The notes beneath the pieces were generated by a model. That model saw nothing but the letters and a program-made list of their open reading frames with translations, was not told where the DNA came from and ran no database searches. From NCBI GenBank assembly GCA_031423015.1, contig JANPER010000246.1, positions 1-64,000 of the forward strand: 64,000 nucleotides of DNA, in the 5' to 3' direction. The stretch comes from DATGPD01 sp031423015. GTDB lineage: Bacteria; Planctomycetota; UBA1135; UBA2386. How positions within the stretch are numbered: position 1 is the first letter of the stretch; each line of letters starts with the position of its first letter. The position numbers were made by a program, and so were the translations under genes. This document shows positions 1 to 8,135 of the stretch, one piece after another.

Positions 1-216
1 CCCATCGACGATCCCGAACCAACTTCAGTCCGGTACAACCAGTCTTTGAAGTCCCAACTCCCGACGCCGTCCGCTGGGCGTTAGCCAGCGCCGGCGCCTA
101 TTAGGACTTTCGGTCCGTTCCCGTGACGCAGACTCCTAGGCCGTCCGTGGTCGTCGCCGCTGGCTGCCTCGCACTGGCACGACCGTTCCCCCCTTGCACC
201 GGCGCGCGCGCCGGTT
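1..216. other. Left-edge non-coding or gene-end segment
   Basis: No gene can be supported here. Two plus-strand frames are open from base 1, one to a TAG at 82-84 and one to a TAG at 102-104, so either could be the last codons of a gene starting outside the window. Codon third positions do not decide between them. No promoter or strong terminator is visible. Confidence 0.3.
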
Positions 217-900
217 ATGCCGTCGGTGATGCATGCCGAACGAGCGCACGCGTTGCGCGTGATGCTGGTGACCGACGGTCGCGGCGACACGCAGCGCATC
301 GAGAGCGTGGTGCGCGCCGCGGTGGAGGGCGGCGTGCGCTGCGTGCAGATACGTGAGCCACGCCTGGCCGCGCGCGAGCTGGCGATGCTGTGCGGCTTGC
401 TGCACCCCCTGTTCACGCGCATGGGCGGGCTGCTCCTGGTGAACGATCGCGCCGACATCGCCGCGGCTGGGCTGGCGCACGGCGTGCACCTCGGGCGGTT
501 GTCGATGGCCCCGGACGCGGTGCGCACCTTCTTGCGGTCGCCGATGGTGGTGGGGGTGGCGGCGCACAACGCGGTGGAGATCAGCGCGGCGGTGGCCGGG
601 GGCGCGGACTACGTCACCCTGTCGCCGGTCATGCGCACCGACTCGCATCCTCTCGCAGTGCCGCTCGGCCCGGCGGCGGCGGCGGCGCTCGCCGCGGCGT
701 TCCCGATTCCTGTCGTTTGGCTCGGTGGCATCACGCGCAGGAATCTGCCGGAGATCTTGCCGCACCGCCCGTTCGGCATCGCCGTGATGCGCGAGCTGAT
801 CAACGCCGAAGACCCGCGCGCCGTCGCCGCCGCGTTGTGCGGCCAACTCAACCGCGCGCGCGACGCTGGAACGACGCCCGAGGCGCCGCGTGGGCGGTGA
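217..900 (+). CDS. thiE: Thiamine-phosphate synthase-like protein (ThiE/TenI fold)
   Basis: A 227-residue TIM-barrel protein of the ThiE/TenI family. ThiE joins the pyrimidine and thiazole moieties to make thiamine phosphate in the cytoplasm. Visible motifs are VQIREP (usually VQxREK), LLVNDRADIA, HGVHLG, DYVTLSPV and WLGGI. The usual lysine of the REK motif is a proline, and the FPTxTK phosphate loop reads MRTDSH, so the active site is atypical and a TenI-like role is possible. The next gene, thiL, overlaps by 11 bases and uses thiamine phosphate as substrate, which favours ThiE. ATG at 217 is taken as start; ATG at 232 is an alternative. Confidence 0.75.
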   Translation: MPSVMHAERAHALRVMLVTDGRGDTQRIESVVRAAVEGGVRCVQIREPRLAARELAMLCGLLHPLFTRMGGLLLVNDRADIAAAGLAHGVHLGRLSMAPDAVRTFLRSPMVVGVAAHNAVEISAAVAGGADYVTLSPVMRTDSHPLAVPLGPAAAAALAAAFPIPVVWLGGITRRNLPEILPHRPFGIAVMRELINAEDPRAVAAALCGQLNRARDAGTTPEAPRGR

Positions 901-1852
901 GCGCGACTTTACGCGGTGGCTCGCGGGGTTCTTCGCGCCGCCCAAGGGCCGCGGCGCCCTCGGCATTGGCGACGACGCCGCAGTGGTCGAGAACCGCGGC
1001 CGGCACAGCGTGGTGGCGTGCGACCCGGTCATCGAGGGCGTGCACTTCACATCCGGCACGCCGCTGCACTTGGTCGGCAGGAAGGCCGTCAACCGCAACC
1101 TCGCCGACCTGGCGGCGATGGGGGCAACGCTCGACTACGTCGTGGTGTCGGTGCTGTGGCCGAGCACCAGCCCGGCGCGCGGGCTCGTGCGGCTGATGCG
1201 CGGCGTGCGCGACGCGGTCGAGAGCCAGGGTGGCTGTGTCGTCGGGGGCGACACCGGAAGTACGCGCGGGCCGCTCACCGTGACGATCACCGTGCTCGGG
1301 CACCTGGTGGCGCGCGCGTTGCGCCGCGATGGCGCGCGCGCGCACGACGCGATCCACGTCACGGCGCCGCTTGGGGGTTCGATCCTTGGGCATCACCTGC
1401 GCTTCGTGCCGCCGCTCGCGGCTGGCGTGCAGTTGGCGCGCAGCGCGCAGGTCAGCGCGGCGATCGACGTGAGCGACGGCCTGGCCCTCGACCTGCGAAC
1501 CTTGTTGCTAGCGTCGTCTCGCGCCTGCGGCATCAGTCTGCACGCGGTGCTCGATGCTGCCGCAGTGCCGGTGAGCCGAGCGGCGCATCGCTTGGCGCGG
1601 CGCTCTGGCAAGACGCCCCTCGAGCATGCCTTGACCGACGGCGAGGATCACGCGCTGTTGTTCACCACACGGGGCAAGCCGCCCGCCGCGCTGTGTCGAT
1701 CTTGGCCGTCGACGCGCGTGGCCTTGGGGGTGGTGCGACCGGGTTCGCGCCGCGACCTGGCTGCGGTCTTCGTCAACTCGCCGCATGCGGGCCGAGTGCG
1801 CGTACTCGGTGGCTACCAGCACGTGCTCGGGCCAGAAGGAAGCGGCGCATGA
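890..1852 (+). CDS. thiL: Thiamine-monophosphate kinase ThiL
   Basis: A 320-residue kinase that phosphorylates thiamine monophosphate to thiamine diphosphate, the active cofactor. It has the AIR-synthase/ThiL signature: GIGDDAAVV (residues 25-33), a DPVIEGVHF segment (45-53), the GRKAVNRNLADLAAMGA helix (63-79), VVGGDT, and later IDVSDGLALDL and DGEDHALLF. Length is normal for the family. The GTG start lies inside the end of thiE and the TGA stop overlaps the tsaE start (ATGA), so the three genes probably form one translationally coupled unit. Confidence 0.93.
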   Translation: MGGERDFTRWLAGFFAPPKGRGALGIGDDAAVVENRGRHSVVACDPVIEGVHFTSGTPLHLVGRKAVNRNLADLAAMGATLDYVVVSVLWPSTSPARGLVRLMRGVRDAVESQGGCVVGGDTGSTRGPLTVTITVLGHLVARALRRDGARAHDAIHVTAPLGGSILGHHLRFVPPLAAGVQLARSAQVSAAIDVSDGLALDLRTLLLASSRACGISLHAVLDAAAVPVSRAAHRLARRSGKTPLEHALTDGEDHALLFTTRGKPPAALCRSWPSTRVALGVVRPGSRRDLAAVFVNSPHAGRVRVLGGYQHVLGPEGSGA

Positions 1853-2349
1853 GCACGCCCGACCAGCCGCTGAGCCTGTGGCTGCCTGATGCGGCCGCGA
1901 CCGAACGGTTGGGTGTGGCCCTGGGGCAGCGCTTGACAGCGGGCGCCGTACTTGGGCTCGTGGGCAACCTGGGTGCCGGCAAGACCAGCTTGGTGCGTGG
2001 CCTGGCGCGCGGCCTCAGGGTCGATGACCCCGACGCGGTCGCCAGCCCCACCTATCTGTTGGTGGTCGAGCACCCCGGCCCGCTCCCGCTGCTGCACATG
2101 GACGCCTACCTGCCCGGCAAACTGACGGGGTTCTTGGCCGATGGGGGCCTGGACTACCTCGCCGACTGTCGCGGCGTGATCGCCGTGGAGTGGGGCGATC
2201 GACTGCGCTCGGTGCTCCCTGATCACACCGTATGGCTGACGCTGACCGCTCATGGTCAGGGCGGGGTCGACGGGCGGCTGGCGCGGGTTGAGAATGTCGG
2301 TGGGTTGCGCGATCCAAACGGGCTGCGCGAAAGTACCATCTGCCCCTGA
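1849..2349 (+). CDS. tsaE: tRNA t6A threonylcarbamoyladenosine biosynthesis ATPase TsaE
   Basis: A 166-residue ATPase of the TsaE family, which works with TsaB and TsaD in making N6-threonylcarbamoyladenosine on ANN-decoding tRNAs. The Walker A motif GNLGAGKTS is at residues 39-47, the family SPTYLLV segment at 66-72 and the conserved VEWGDRL further on. The ATG overlaps the thiL stop by four bases. ThiL-TsaE adjacency puts cofactor and tRNA modification genes in one transcription unit, probably by convenience rather than function. Confidence 0.92.
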   Translation: MSTPDQPLSLWLPDAAATERLGVALGQRLTAGAVLGLVGNLGAGKTSLVRGLARGLRVDDPDAVASPTYLLVVEHPGPLPLLHMDAYLPGKLTGFLADGGLDYLADCRGVIAVEWGDRLRSVLPDHTVWLTLTAHGQGGVDGRLARVENVGGLRDPNGLRESTICP

Positions 2350-2382
2350 ACCGAAAGACCCTGTCACCCGTTGCCCCATCGC

Positions 2383-3054
2383 ATGGCTCGTAACGTCCGT
2401 CGGAGAACGCCTGCGCGCGCACCAACCGCTGCGGTTGCCGAGACCGATGTCGACCTGCTCGTCCGTTACCGCGAAGGCGATCCGGACGCGTTCCAAGCGC
2501 TGTTCGTGAACTACGGCGACAAGTTGGTCCAGTTCTTCTACCGGCTCTGCTGGGACCGGCACCGCGCCGAGGATTTCACGCAGGAGCTGTTCCTGCGCCT
2601 GTTGCGCCGCGCGGCCGCGTATCGCCCCGAGGGCCGACTCTCGACTTTCATCTTTCGCGTCGCCACCAACCTGTGGATCGACCACTACCGCGCGACGCGT
2701 CCGTTGCCGCGGCTGTACTCGCTCGATCAGCCGCTGTTCGACGATGGTCCGGGGGGAATCACGATGGCGCGCGACCGCGGGCCAGAACCCTTGGCGGTGG
2801 CGATTGGCGATGAAGAAAAGGATCGGCTGCGCACCGCGCTCGATGCGCTCAATGAGCCGCACCGTTTGGTGCTCGAACTCGCGGTGTACCAGGAGCTGCC
2901 GTACGGCGAGATCAGCCGCATCCTCAACATCCCCGTCGGCACCGTGAAGTCGCGCATGTTCAACACGGTGCGCGCGCTGAAGGATCGCTTGGCCGTCCTC
3001 GATGACGGCGGTGCGGGCGCCGCTGGCTTTCGCGCCACGGCAGGGGGGGCATGA
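2383..3054 (+). CDS. ECF-type RNA polymerase sigma factor
   Basis: A 223-residue sigma-70 family protein with region 2 (DAFQALFVNYGDKLVQFFY, then EDFTQELFLRLLRR) and region 4 (PYGEISRILNIPVGTVKSR), joined by an acidic, glycine-containing linker. This is the layout of extracytoplasmic-function or related sigma factors, which redirect RNA polymerase to a small regulon. ATG at 2383 is preferred to a TTG 12 bases upstream. The stop overlaps the start of the next gene (ATGA), a membrane protein that is a candidate anti-sigma factor. A TACCAT hexamer at 2334-2339 could be a -10 element. Confidence 0.9.
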   Translation: MARNVRRRTPARAPTAAVAETDVDLLVRYREGDPDAFQALFVNYGDKLVQFFYRLCWDRHRAEDFTQELFLRLLRRAAAYRPEGRLSTFIFRVATNLWIDHYRATRPLPRLYSLDQPLFDDGPGGITMARDRGPEPLAVAIGDEEKDRLRTALDALNEPHRLVLELAVYQELPYGEISRILNIPVGTVKSRMFNTVRALKDRLAVLDDGGAGAAGFRATAGGA

Positions 3055-4607
3055 TGTCTGAGTCAGCACACTTCGGGGGCGGCGGCAACGGTGGCAACGC
3101 CGAGCGCGCGCTCGCGTTCACGCGCCGCGAGCCGCATCGTGAGACCACGCCGAGCGCCGACCAGCAGTCTCTCGACTGGTTGCTCGGGCAGCTCGACGAC
3201 GGCACGGCGGCGCGCGTGGGTGCGGCGAACGGGGCGGATCCTGAGCTGGCGCGTCGCACGCACGAGGCGGACGCGTTCTTGTCTCGCATCCGCCGACTCG
3301 AGGCGCCACCCGCCAAAGACGGCTTCTGGCTGCGGGTGAACTGCGCCGTCCGCCGGCGGTTGGCGCTGCGGCCACCCACGGCCATGCCAGGCCCCGGTTG
3401 GTGGCGTCAAGCTTGGCGTGTGGCCTGCGTCGCCGCCGTGGTCCTCGGTGCTACGCAGTTGGAGGAAGCCTGGAGGCGACGCGGGTCGGCGCCGAGCGTC
3501 GAGCTTGGGTCGCTACCCCTGCCGCCGATCGCGGCCACACCAAGGGTCGCGCCGCCGCCGACCGACGACGTCGAAGCCTTTGTCGAATCGATGTTGCCAC
3601 CGCCGGCGTGGGCGCGCGGCGACGAGGCGTTCTTCGCGCGTGTGGACGCGCTCAGCGCCGACGAAGGCGCCGACGCGGTTCTGGCGTGGCTCGGCGCGCG
3701 TAACGCGCTCGACTCGCTGCGCCTCGAGTTCCGGCAACGCTTCTCGCGGCAAGATCGTCAGTCGATGCTGGTGGCCACCGGGGCGCAGCCAGCGCGCGAC
3801 GACCGCGTGCAATGGTTGGCGGCAGAGGTCGCGCGCAAGCTGGGCGCGGAACTGAACTCGGCCAGCCAGATGTCGCCCGCAGATCCGTACGCGGTGGCTC
3901 TGGGCCTACGCGGGCTGCTCGCCGCGGGTTCTTCGCTCGCGGTTGGCGAGCATCGACTCCTGGTGCGTGCGGCCACCGACGTGCTCGTCGCCCGCCTGGC
4001 CGACGACCCGCCGGAAGATGTCGTCGCGTCACTTCTCGCCGCGATCACCGATGTCGCCGTAGTGAGCGGTGGTCGCGAAAGCGACAGCGTGCGTCGTCAG
4101 GCGGAACGTCTAGCGCGCGCCACGTGCGACCTTGGCGGCGTGCGCCGCCCCACGCTCTTGCAGCGGCAGACCCGCCTGTCCAGCTTGGCCGACGCGGGTT
4201 ACGTCTTGCGCTTGGCTCCGGCGTTCGGGGCGCCCACGGCGCTGTGCGCGCGCGCCCGCAGGCTGGTCCTGGCGCACTTGCAGGAACGCCTCGACGTCTC
4301 GGTTGAGCGACCTGACGTGATCGCGGCGATGTTGTGCGGCTTCGGCGACCTCGTCGACGTGGTGGCGCTCGACGTGCGCTTGCTGCTGTGGAATGTCCGT
4401 CAGTTGTTGCCCGACTACGTGGTGCTCTTGCACTACGCATGGGGTCAGTACCCCGTGCGCCGGGGCTGGGCGAACTTCCAGGACGACCTGCGCTACCTGT
4501 CGACCTTGCCGACGCCTGCCTCGCTGGTGGATGCGTCAGCGTTGTTGATGACGCTCGCCACGAATTTTGCGGCGCCCGGGTCAATGGACCTGATCGCACG
4601 CCGCTGA
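3051..4607 (+). CDS. Candidate membrane-anchored anti-sigma factor with large exported domain
   Basis: A 518-residue protein with no family recognised outright. The N-terminal ~100 residues contain an LDWLLGQLDDGT and LARRTHEADAFLSRI layout like zinc-finger-less anti-sigma domains. A single hydrophobic segment follows near residues 124-138 (RVACVAAVVLGAT), and about 370 helix-rich residues lie beyond it, presumably periplasmic. The ATGA overlap with the ECF sigma gene makes an anti-sigma role the natural inference. The exported part is far larger than in typical anti-sigma factors and may be a sensor. Two adjacent ATG codons (3051, 3054) could start it. A terminator-like hairpin follows at 4661. 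Confidence 0.6.
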   Translation: MMSESAHFGGGGNGGNAERALAFTRREPHRETTPSADQQSLDWLLGQLDDGTAARVGAANGADPELARRTHEADAFLSRIRRLEAPPAKDGFWLRVNCAVRRRLALRPPTAMPGPGWWRQAWRVACVAAVVLGATQLEEAWRRRGSAPSVELGSLPLPPIAATPRVAPPPTDDVEAFVESMLPPPAWARGDEAFFARVDALSADEGADAVLAWLGARNALDSLRLEFRQRFSRQDRQSMLVATGAQPARDDRVQWLAAEVARKLGAELNSASQMSPADPYAVALGLRGLLAAGSSLAVGEHRLLVRAATDVLVARLADDPPEDVVASLLAAITDVAVVSGGRESDSVRRQAERLARATCDLGGVRRPTLLQRQTRLSSLADAGYVLRLAPAFGAPTALCARARRLVLAHLQERLDVSVERPDVIAAMLCGFGDLVDVVALDVRLLLWNVRQLLPDYVVLLHYAWGQYPVRRGWANFQDDLRYLSTLPTPASLVDASALLMTLATNFAAPGSMDLIARR

Positions 4608-4660
4608 GATTGAGGAGCGCGTGCCGCGGGCGACACCAAGACGGCGAGCCAAGAGGCAGT

Positions 4661-4694
4661 CGGCGCGGTTTTGTCGGCGCCGTGTTTCCCTTTT
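4661..4694 (+). terminator. Intrinsic terminator candidate after the sigma/anti-sigma unit
   Basis: A perfect 6-bp stem CGGCGC (4661-4666) and GCGCCG (4677-4682) encloses a 10-base loop and is followed by a T-rich stretch (TGTTTCCCTTTT). It sits 53 bases past the stop of the preceding gene and before the TolC-like gene. Confidence 0.5.
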
Positions 4695-4725
4695 CCCCGT
4701 CGGTGCGTTCTCCTCCACGTGATCG

Positions 4726-6351
4726 ATGGTGGCGTTGCGAGTTGAAGTTGTGATGGGCGGTGCTGGACGCGAGCAGATCGCGCGGGCTGCCTGCTTGCTA
4801 GGCCCCTTGTGTTGCTTGGCGCTCGCGGCGCAAGACCCGCCGAAGCCACCCGAGGTCAAGCCGCCCGACGTGCTCGGTGGGCTGGCCGACATCGCGATCC
4901 CGTCGGAGGCCGGCACCAAGTCTCGCGTGGACTTGACGCTGGGGGCGACCTTGCGTTTGGCGCGTGCCAACAACACGGCGATTCAGATCGCCGAGCTGCG
5001 ACCGCTGCAGATCGTCGAAGACCTCCGGCGCGCGTCGGCGTTCTTCGAACCCGAGTTGTTTCATGACATCGGGTTCCGGCGCACGGCGACGGTACAGCGC
5101 GACGCGTTCTCACCCTCGACCGATCGGCAGATCCTGGATGGCCGGCTCGGTTGGCGCCAGCGCGTGGTGACCGGCGGCTTGTTCGAGATGGCCCTGGCGC
5201 CGGTGAAGCTGGTGCAAGAGCAGAACGCGTTCTTCGGCAACAACGACCTCAAGCTGTGGACGTCGGACATGACGTTCACGTATTCGCAGCCGTTGCTGCG
5301 CGGCGGCTGGACGCAGGTGACCCTGACCGAGGTGCGCGCTGCCGAACTCACGCATACCGCCAGCGAGGGCGCCTTCGAGCGTAGCGTGCAAGAGACGCTC
5401 ATTGCAGTGGTGCGCGCGTTTTGGGAGCTGAGCTTCGCGCGCGAGAACTACCGCGCGGTGTTCGCCGCGCGCGAGTTGGCGCAGGAGCAGCTCCGCATCA
5501 CGCAGGAGCGGATCCGCGTGCGCCAGCTGGCCGAGCGTGACCGCGTCACCGACGAAGCCGAAGTGGCGCAGCGCGTCGAGCAGTTGATCGCGGCCGAGAA
5601 CGAGATCTTTGGCCGCGCCGACAGCTTGCGGCGGCTGATGTTGCTGAACGCCGACGGTGAACTGTGGAGCACCGAAATCGTGCCGTCGACGGCGATCGAA
5701 GGCCCCTTGTTTGGCGCCGACATCGACTGGCGCCTACCGGCGCGCGAGGCGCTGCGCACGCGTGCTGACCTCAAGGAGCTGCAGGCGGACGCGGCGCTAG
5801 CGGAGTTGCAGCAGGAAGCTGCCAAGAACGGGTTGCTGCCGCAGGTCGACTTCGTTGGCGCGTACGGCAGCACCGGCAGCAGCGCGGGCTTCGCCGACTC
5901 GTGGAACAACATCTTCGACTACGACGCCTTCGACTGGAGCGTGCGCCTGCAGATGACGGTGCCCATCGGCAACGCCGCGGCGCGCGCGTTGGTGTCGCGT
6001 CGGCGCCTGGAGACGGAGCAGGCGTTGCGCTCGATGTACTCCAAGGAGATGGACATCGTGCAGGAAGTGCGCGACGCGGTACGCGTGCTGCGCACGACGG
6101 CCGAGCGGGTGCGCGCCAGTCAGGAGAGCGTGCGGCTAGCCGAGACCGAACTCGACACTGCGCAGAAGCGTTTTCGCGCCGGGGAGCTGACGCCGTTCGA
6201 TGTGCGCCTACGCAATCAGAGCCTGCTCGATGCACGCACGCGCTTGCTACGCAACCTGGTCAACCATCGCATCGCCCAAGCGCAGCTGTTACACGCCCAG
6301 GGCACGCTGGGTGTGCCGGAAGGCGACACGCTGCCTGTCGAAGGCCGCTGA
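4726..6351 (+). CDS. TolC-family outer-membrane efflux protein
   Basis: A protein of up to 541 residues with the two repeated coiled-coil halves of the OEP/TolC family (LGATLRLARANNTAIQIAE near the N-terminus; LAETELDTAQKRFRAGELTP near the C-terminus). Such proteins form trimeric outer-membrane channels for tripartite efflux pumps or type I secretion. A signal peptide (REQIARAACLLGPLCCLALA followed by AQ) is best placed if translation starts at the ATG at 4753, giving 532 residues; 4726 is the upstream ATG. No pump or adaptor gene is adjacent, so its partner is elsewhere. Confidence 0.85.
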   Translation: MVALRVEVVMGGAGREQIARAACLLGPLCCLALAAQDPPKPPEVKPPDVLGGLADIAIPSEAGTKSRVDLTLGATLRLARANNTAIQIAELRPLQIVEDLRRASAFFEPELFHDIGFRRTATVQRDAFSPSTDRQILDGRLGWRQRVVTGGLFEMALAPVKLVQEQNAFFGNNDLKLWTSDMTFTYSQPLLRGGWTQVTLTEVRAAELTHTASEGAFERSVQETLIAVVRAFWELSFARENYRAVFAARELAQEQLRITQERIRVRQLAERDRVTDEAEVAQRVEQLIAAENEIFGRADSLRRLMLLNADGELWSTEIVPSTAIEGPLFGADIDWRLPAREALRTRADLKELQADAALAELQQEAAKNGLLPQVDFVGAYGSTGSSAGFADSWNNIFDYDAFDWSVRLQMTVPIGNAAARALVSRRRLETEQALRSMYSKEMDIVQEVRDAVRVLRTTAERVRASQESVRLAETELDTAQKRFRAGELTPFDVRLRNQSLLDARTRLLRNLVNHRIAQAQLLHAQGTLGVPEGDTLPVEGR

Positions 6352-6389
6352 TCGCCGTTGCTTTGCGGTGACCCGGTTGGCTGGCCGAC

Positions 6390-6395
6390 TATAGT
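6390..6395 (+). promoter_or_regulatory. -10-like hexamer TATAGT immediately before the HEAT lipoprotein gene
   Basis: TATAGT ends four to seven bases before the two possible ATG codons (6399, 6402). No good -35 was found at 16-19 bases. The spacing would give a leaderless or nearly leaderless transcript, as at several other genes here. Confidence 0.35.
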
Positions 6396-6398
6396 CAA

Positions 6399-8126
6399 AT
6401 GATGCCGCCTCCCTCGCTTCCGGCCCCTCGGCCCATCCGCGCGCGGCGAGTCGTCGCTGTCATGCTGGTCAGCGCCGCGTGCACACAACAGGCGGCACCA
6501 ACGGTCGTCGTCGCCCAGAATGGCGATGGTGTCGAAGCGTCGAAGCATGACCTAGCGAAAGCGCTTGGCCTGGCGCCGTGGCACGACGACTTCCCGTTCG
6601 AGATCACGCTGTCGCCGCGCGTGCCAGGACGCTGGTACGACCGAAGCAAGCGGCAAGCCCTCAGCCAGATCGTGGCCAACCTGCAGGGGAACTGCACCCA
6701 ATCGGCGTGGACGTTTGCGCGCTTGTTCTTCGAGAACGCCCCGCCGGGAGCGGCTGAGGTGCTCGCCGACGCCGCGGAGGCGAGCTTCACGGGGCCGGGC
6801 TTGGCGGCCTTCTTGGAGAACCTCGCCGATGCCATGGGCCGCACCAAGGACGAGCTGGCGGCGCCAACCCTGCTGCGGCTGGCCAGCCACCCGAACACGG
6901 CGGTCGCCACGCGAGCGGTTGCCGCCATGATGACGTGCGGCAATCCAGAGACCCTGCGCTTGGTGGAGCCCAAACTCGCCGGCATCAACCTGCGTGCGCA
7001 GGCGGATTGGTTGCGAGCGGTTGCGCGCAAGGCACCGCAAGACGTGGAAGCGGTGTTCGCGCGCTACTTGGCGGCGCCGCAGTCCGTCACTGGCTCGATG
7101 CTGGCGATTCTCGAAGAGTCCGCCAAGTTGCCCGGCGACCAGGCGGTGCGCATCGTCGAGCGGCTGGCGGATGCGCGCTCTTCTACCGTCGACACCGCGA
7201 TGGCCGCCGCGGCCATCATGCATCGGGCCGGAGATCGTCGCGGCACCGCGCGGTTGCGCGAGTTCTTGCGCGGCGACAACCCGCAACTCAAGGCCACAGC
7301 CGTCAAGGCACTGGCTGGGCCAGGCCTGGAGTTGGTGCTCGACGACGTCTTGACGCTCTCGATCTATGAGGATCCGGAAGTGCGCTTGGCCGTGGCGGAG
7401 GTCCTCAGCACCGCGTCGGGCGACCCGGTCGACGAGACTCTCACGACCCTGGGTGCCGACGTCGTCGCTCCGGTGCGCCAGGTCGCGTTGCGGGCGTTGG
7501 CGGCCCGCGGCAAGCGCTACCACCTCGACCAACTGATCACGCGCGTGCGGTCGGGGTCGGGCACCAACCTGGCGACTGCGCTGCACGACATCTCAGCGTC
7601 GGGCGACCCGCAGGCCCTCGGCGTGATCTACGAGCGGTATCAGACCGTGCCCACCGACGAGAAGCGCAGCTACATGCAGGCCCTGGCCTACTCGCGCGCG
7701 CCGGCGGTGTTTGCGTACCTGACAGAGATCTTCCTCGGCAAAGAAGAAGTCATCGGCGCATCGGGCATCACGACCATGTCCAGCGCGGCGTTGCTCATGG
7801 CGAACCTCGAGGGTGCCCTGCCGCGCGTCGTTGAACTGTTCGGCAAGGTGAAGTCCGACGACTACCGCCGCCGCGCGCAACTGCTGCGCACCGCGGCGAA
7901 CTTCGCCGGGTTCTTGGAGGTCAACGCGTTGCGTCAGCCGGCCATCGATCTCTTCCGCGCGGTTTGGAGCAACCGCAGCGAGGCGCCGCAGATCCGCATG
8001 TATGCGCTGACCCAACACCGTCGCTACCTGAAGCTGGACGACGCGATGCAACTCAAAGCGAGCCTCGAGGCCGAGGGTGAACCGATGCGTTGGGCGTTGA
8101 GCGACTTCTTGTTCGAGTTCTTCTGA
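6399..8126 (+). CDS. Exported HEAT-repeat lipoprotein
   Basis: A 575-residue protein with an N-terminal export signal and a lipobox-like VSAAC (RRVVAVMLVSAAC), so probably a lipoprotein. The rest is a run of HEAT/ARM-type helical repeats (examples: ATRAVAAMMTCGNPETLRLV, RLAVAEVLSTASGDPV, VRQVALRALAARGKRYHL), which usually act as protein-binding scaffolds. No enzyme motif is visible. ATG codons at 6399 and 6402 are both possible. It converges on the SGNH hydrolase gene with only nine bases between stops. Confidence 0.75.
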   Translation: MMPPPSLPAPRPIRARRVVAVMLVSAACTQQAAPTVVVAQNGDGVEASKHDLAKALGLAPWHDDFPFEITLSPRVPGRWYDRSKRQALSQIVANLQGNCTQSAWTFARLFFENAPPGAAEVLADAAEASFTGPGLAAFLENLADAMGRTKDELAAPTLLRLASHPNTAVATRAVAAMMTCGNPETLRLVEPKLAGINLRAQADWLRAVARKAPQDVEAVFARYLAAPQSVTGSMLAILEESAKLPGDQAVRIVERLADARSSTVDTAMAAAAIMHRAGDRRGTARLREFLRGDNPQLKATAVKALAGPGLELVLDDVLTLSIYEDPEVRLAVAEVLSTASGDPVDETLTTLGADVVAPVRQVALRALAARGKRYHLDQLITRVRSGSGTNLATALHDISASGDPQALGVIYERYQTVPTDEKRSYMQALAYSRAPAVFAYLTEIFLGKEEVIGASGITTMSSAALLMANLEGALPRVVELFGKVKSDDYRRRAQLLRTAANFAGFLEVNALRQPAIDLFRAVWSNRSEAPQIRMYALTQHRRYLKLDDAMQLKASLEAEGEPMRWALSDFLFEFF

Positions 8127-8135
8127 CAAGAGCCC

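Noticed and set aside
1813..3069. 418-codon minus-strand open frame across tsaE and the sigma factor
   Set aside because: Covers two clearly recognised plus-strand genes and has no motif.
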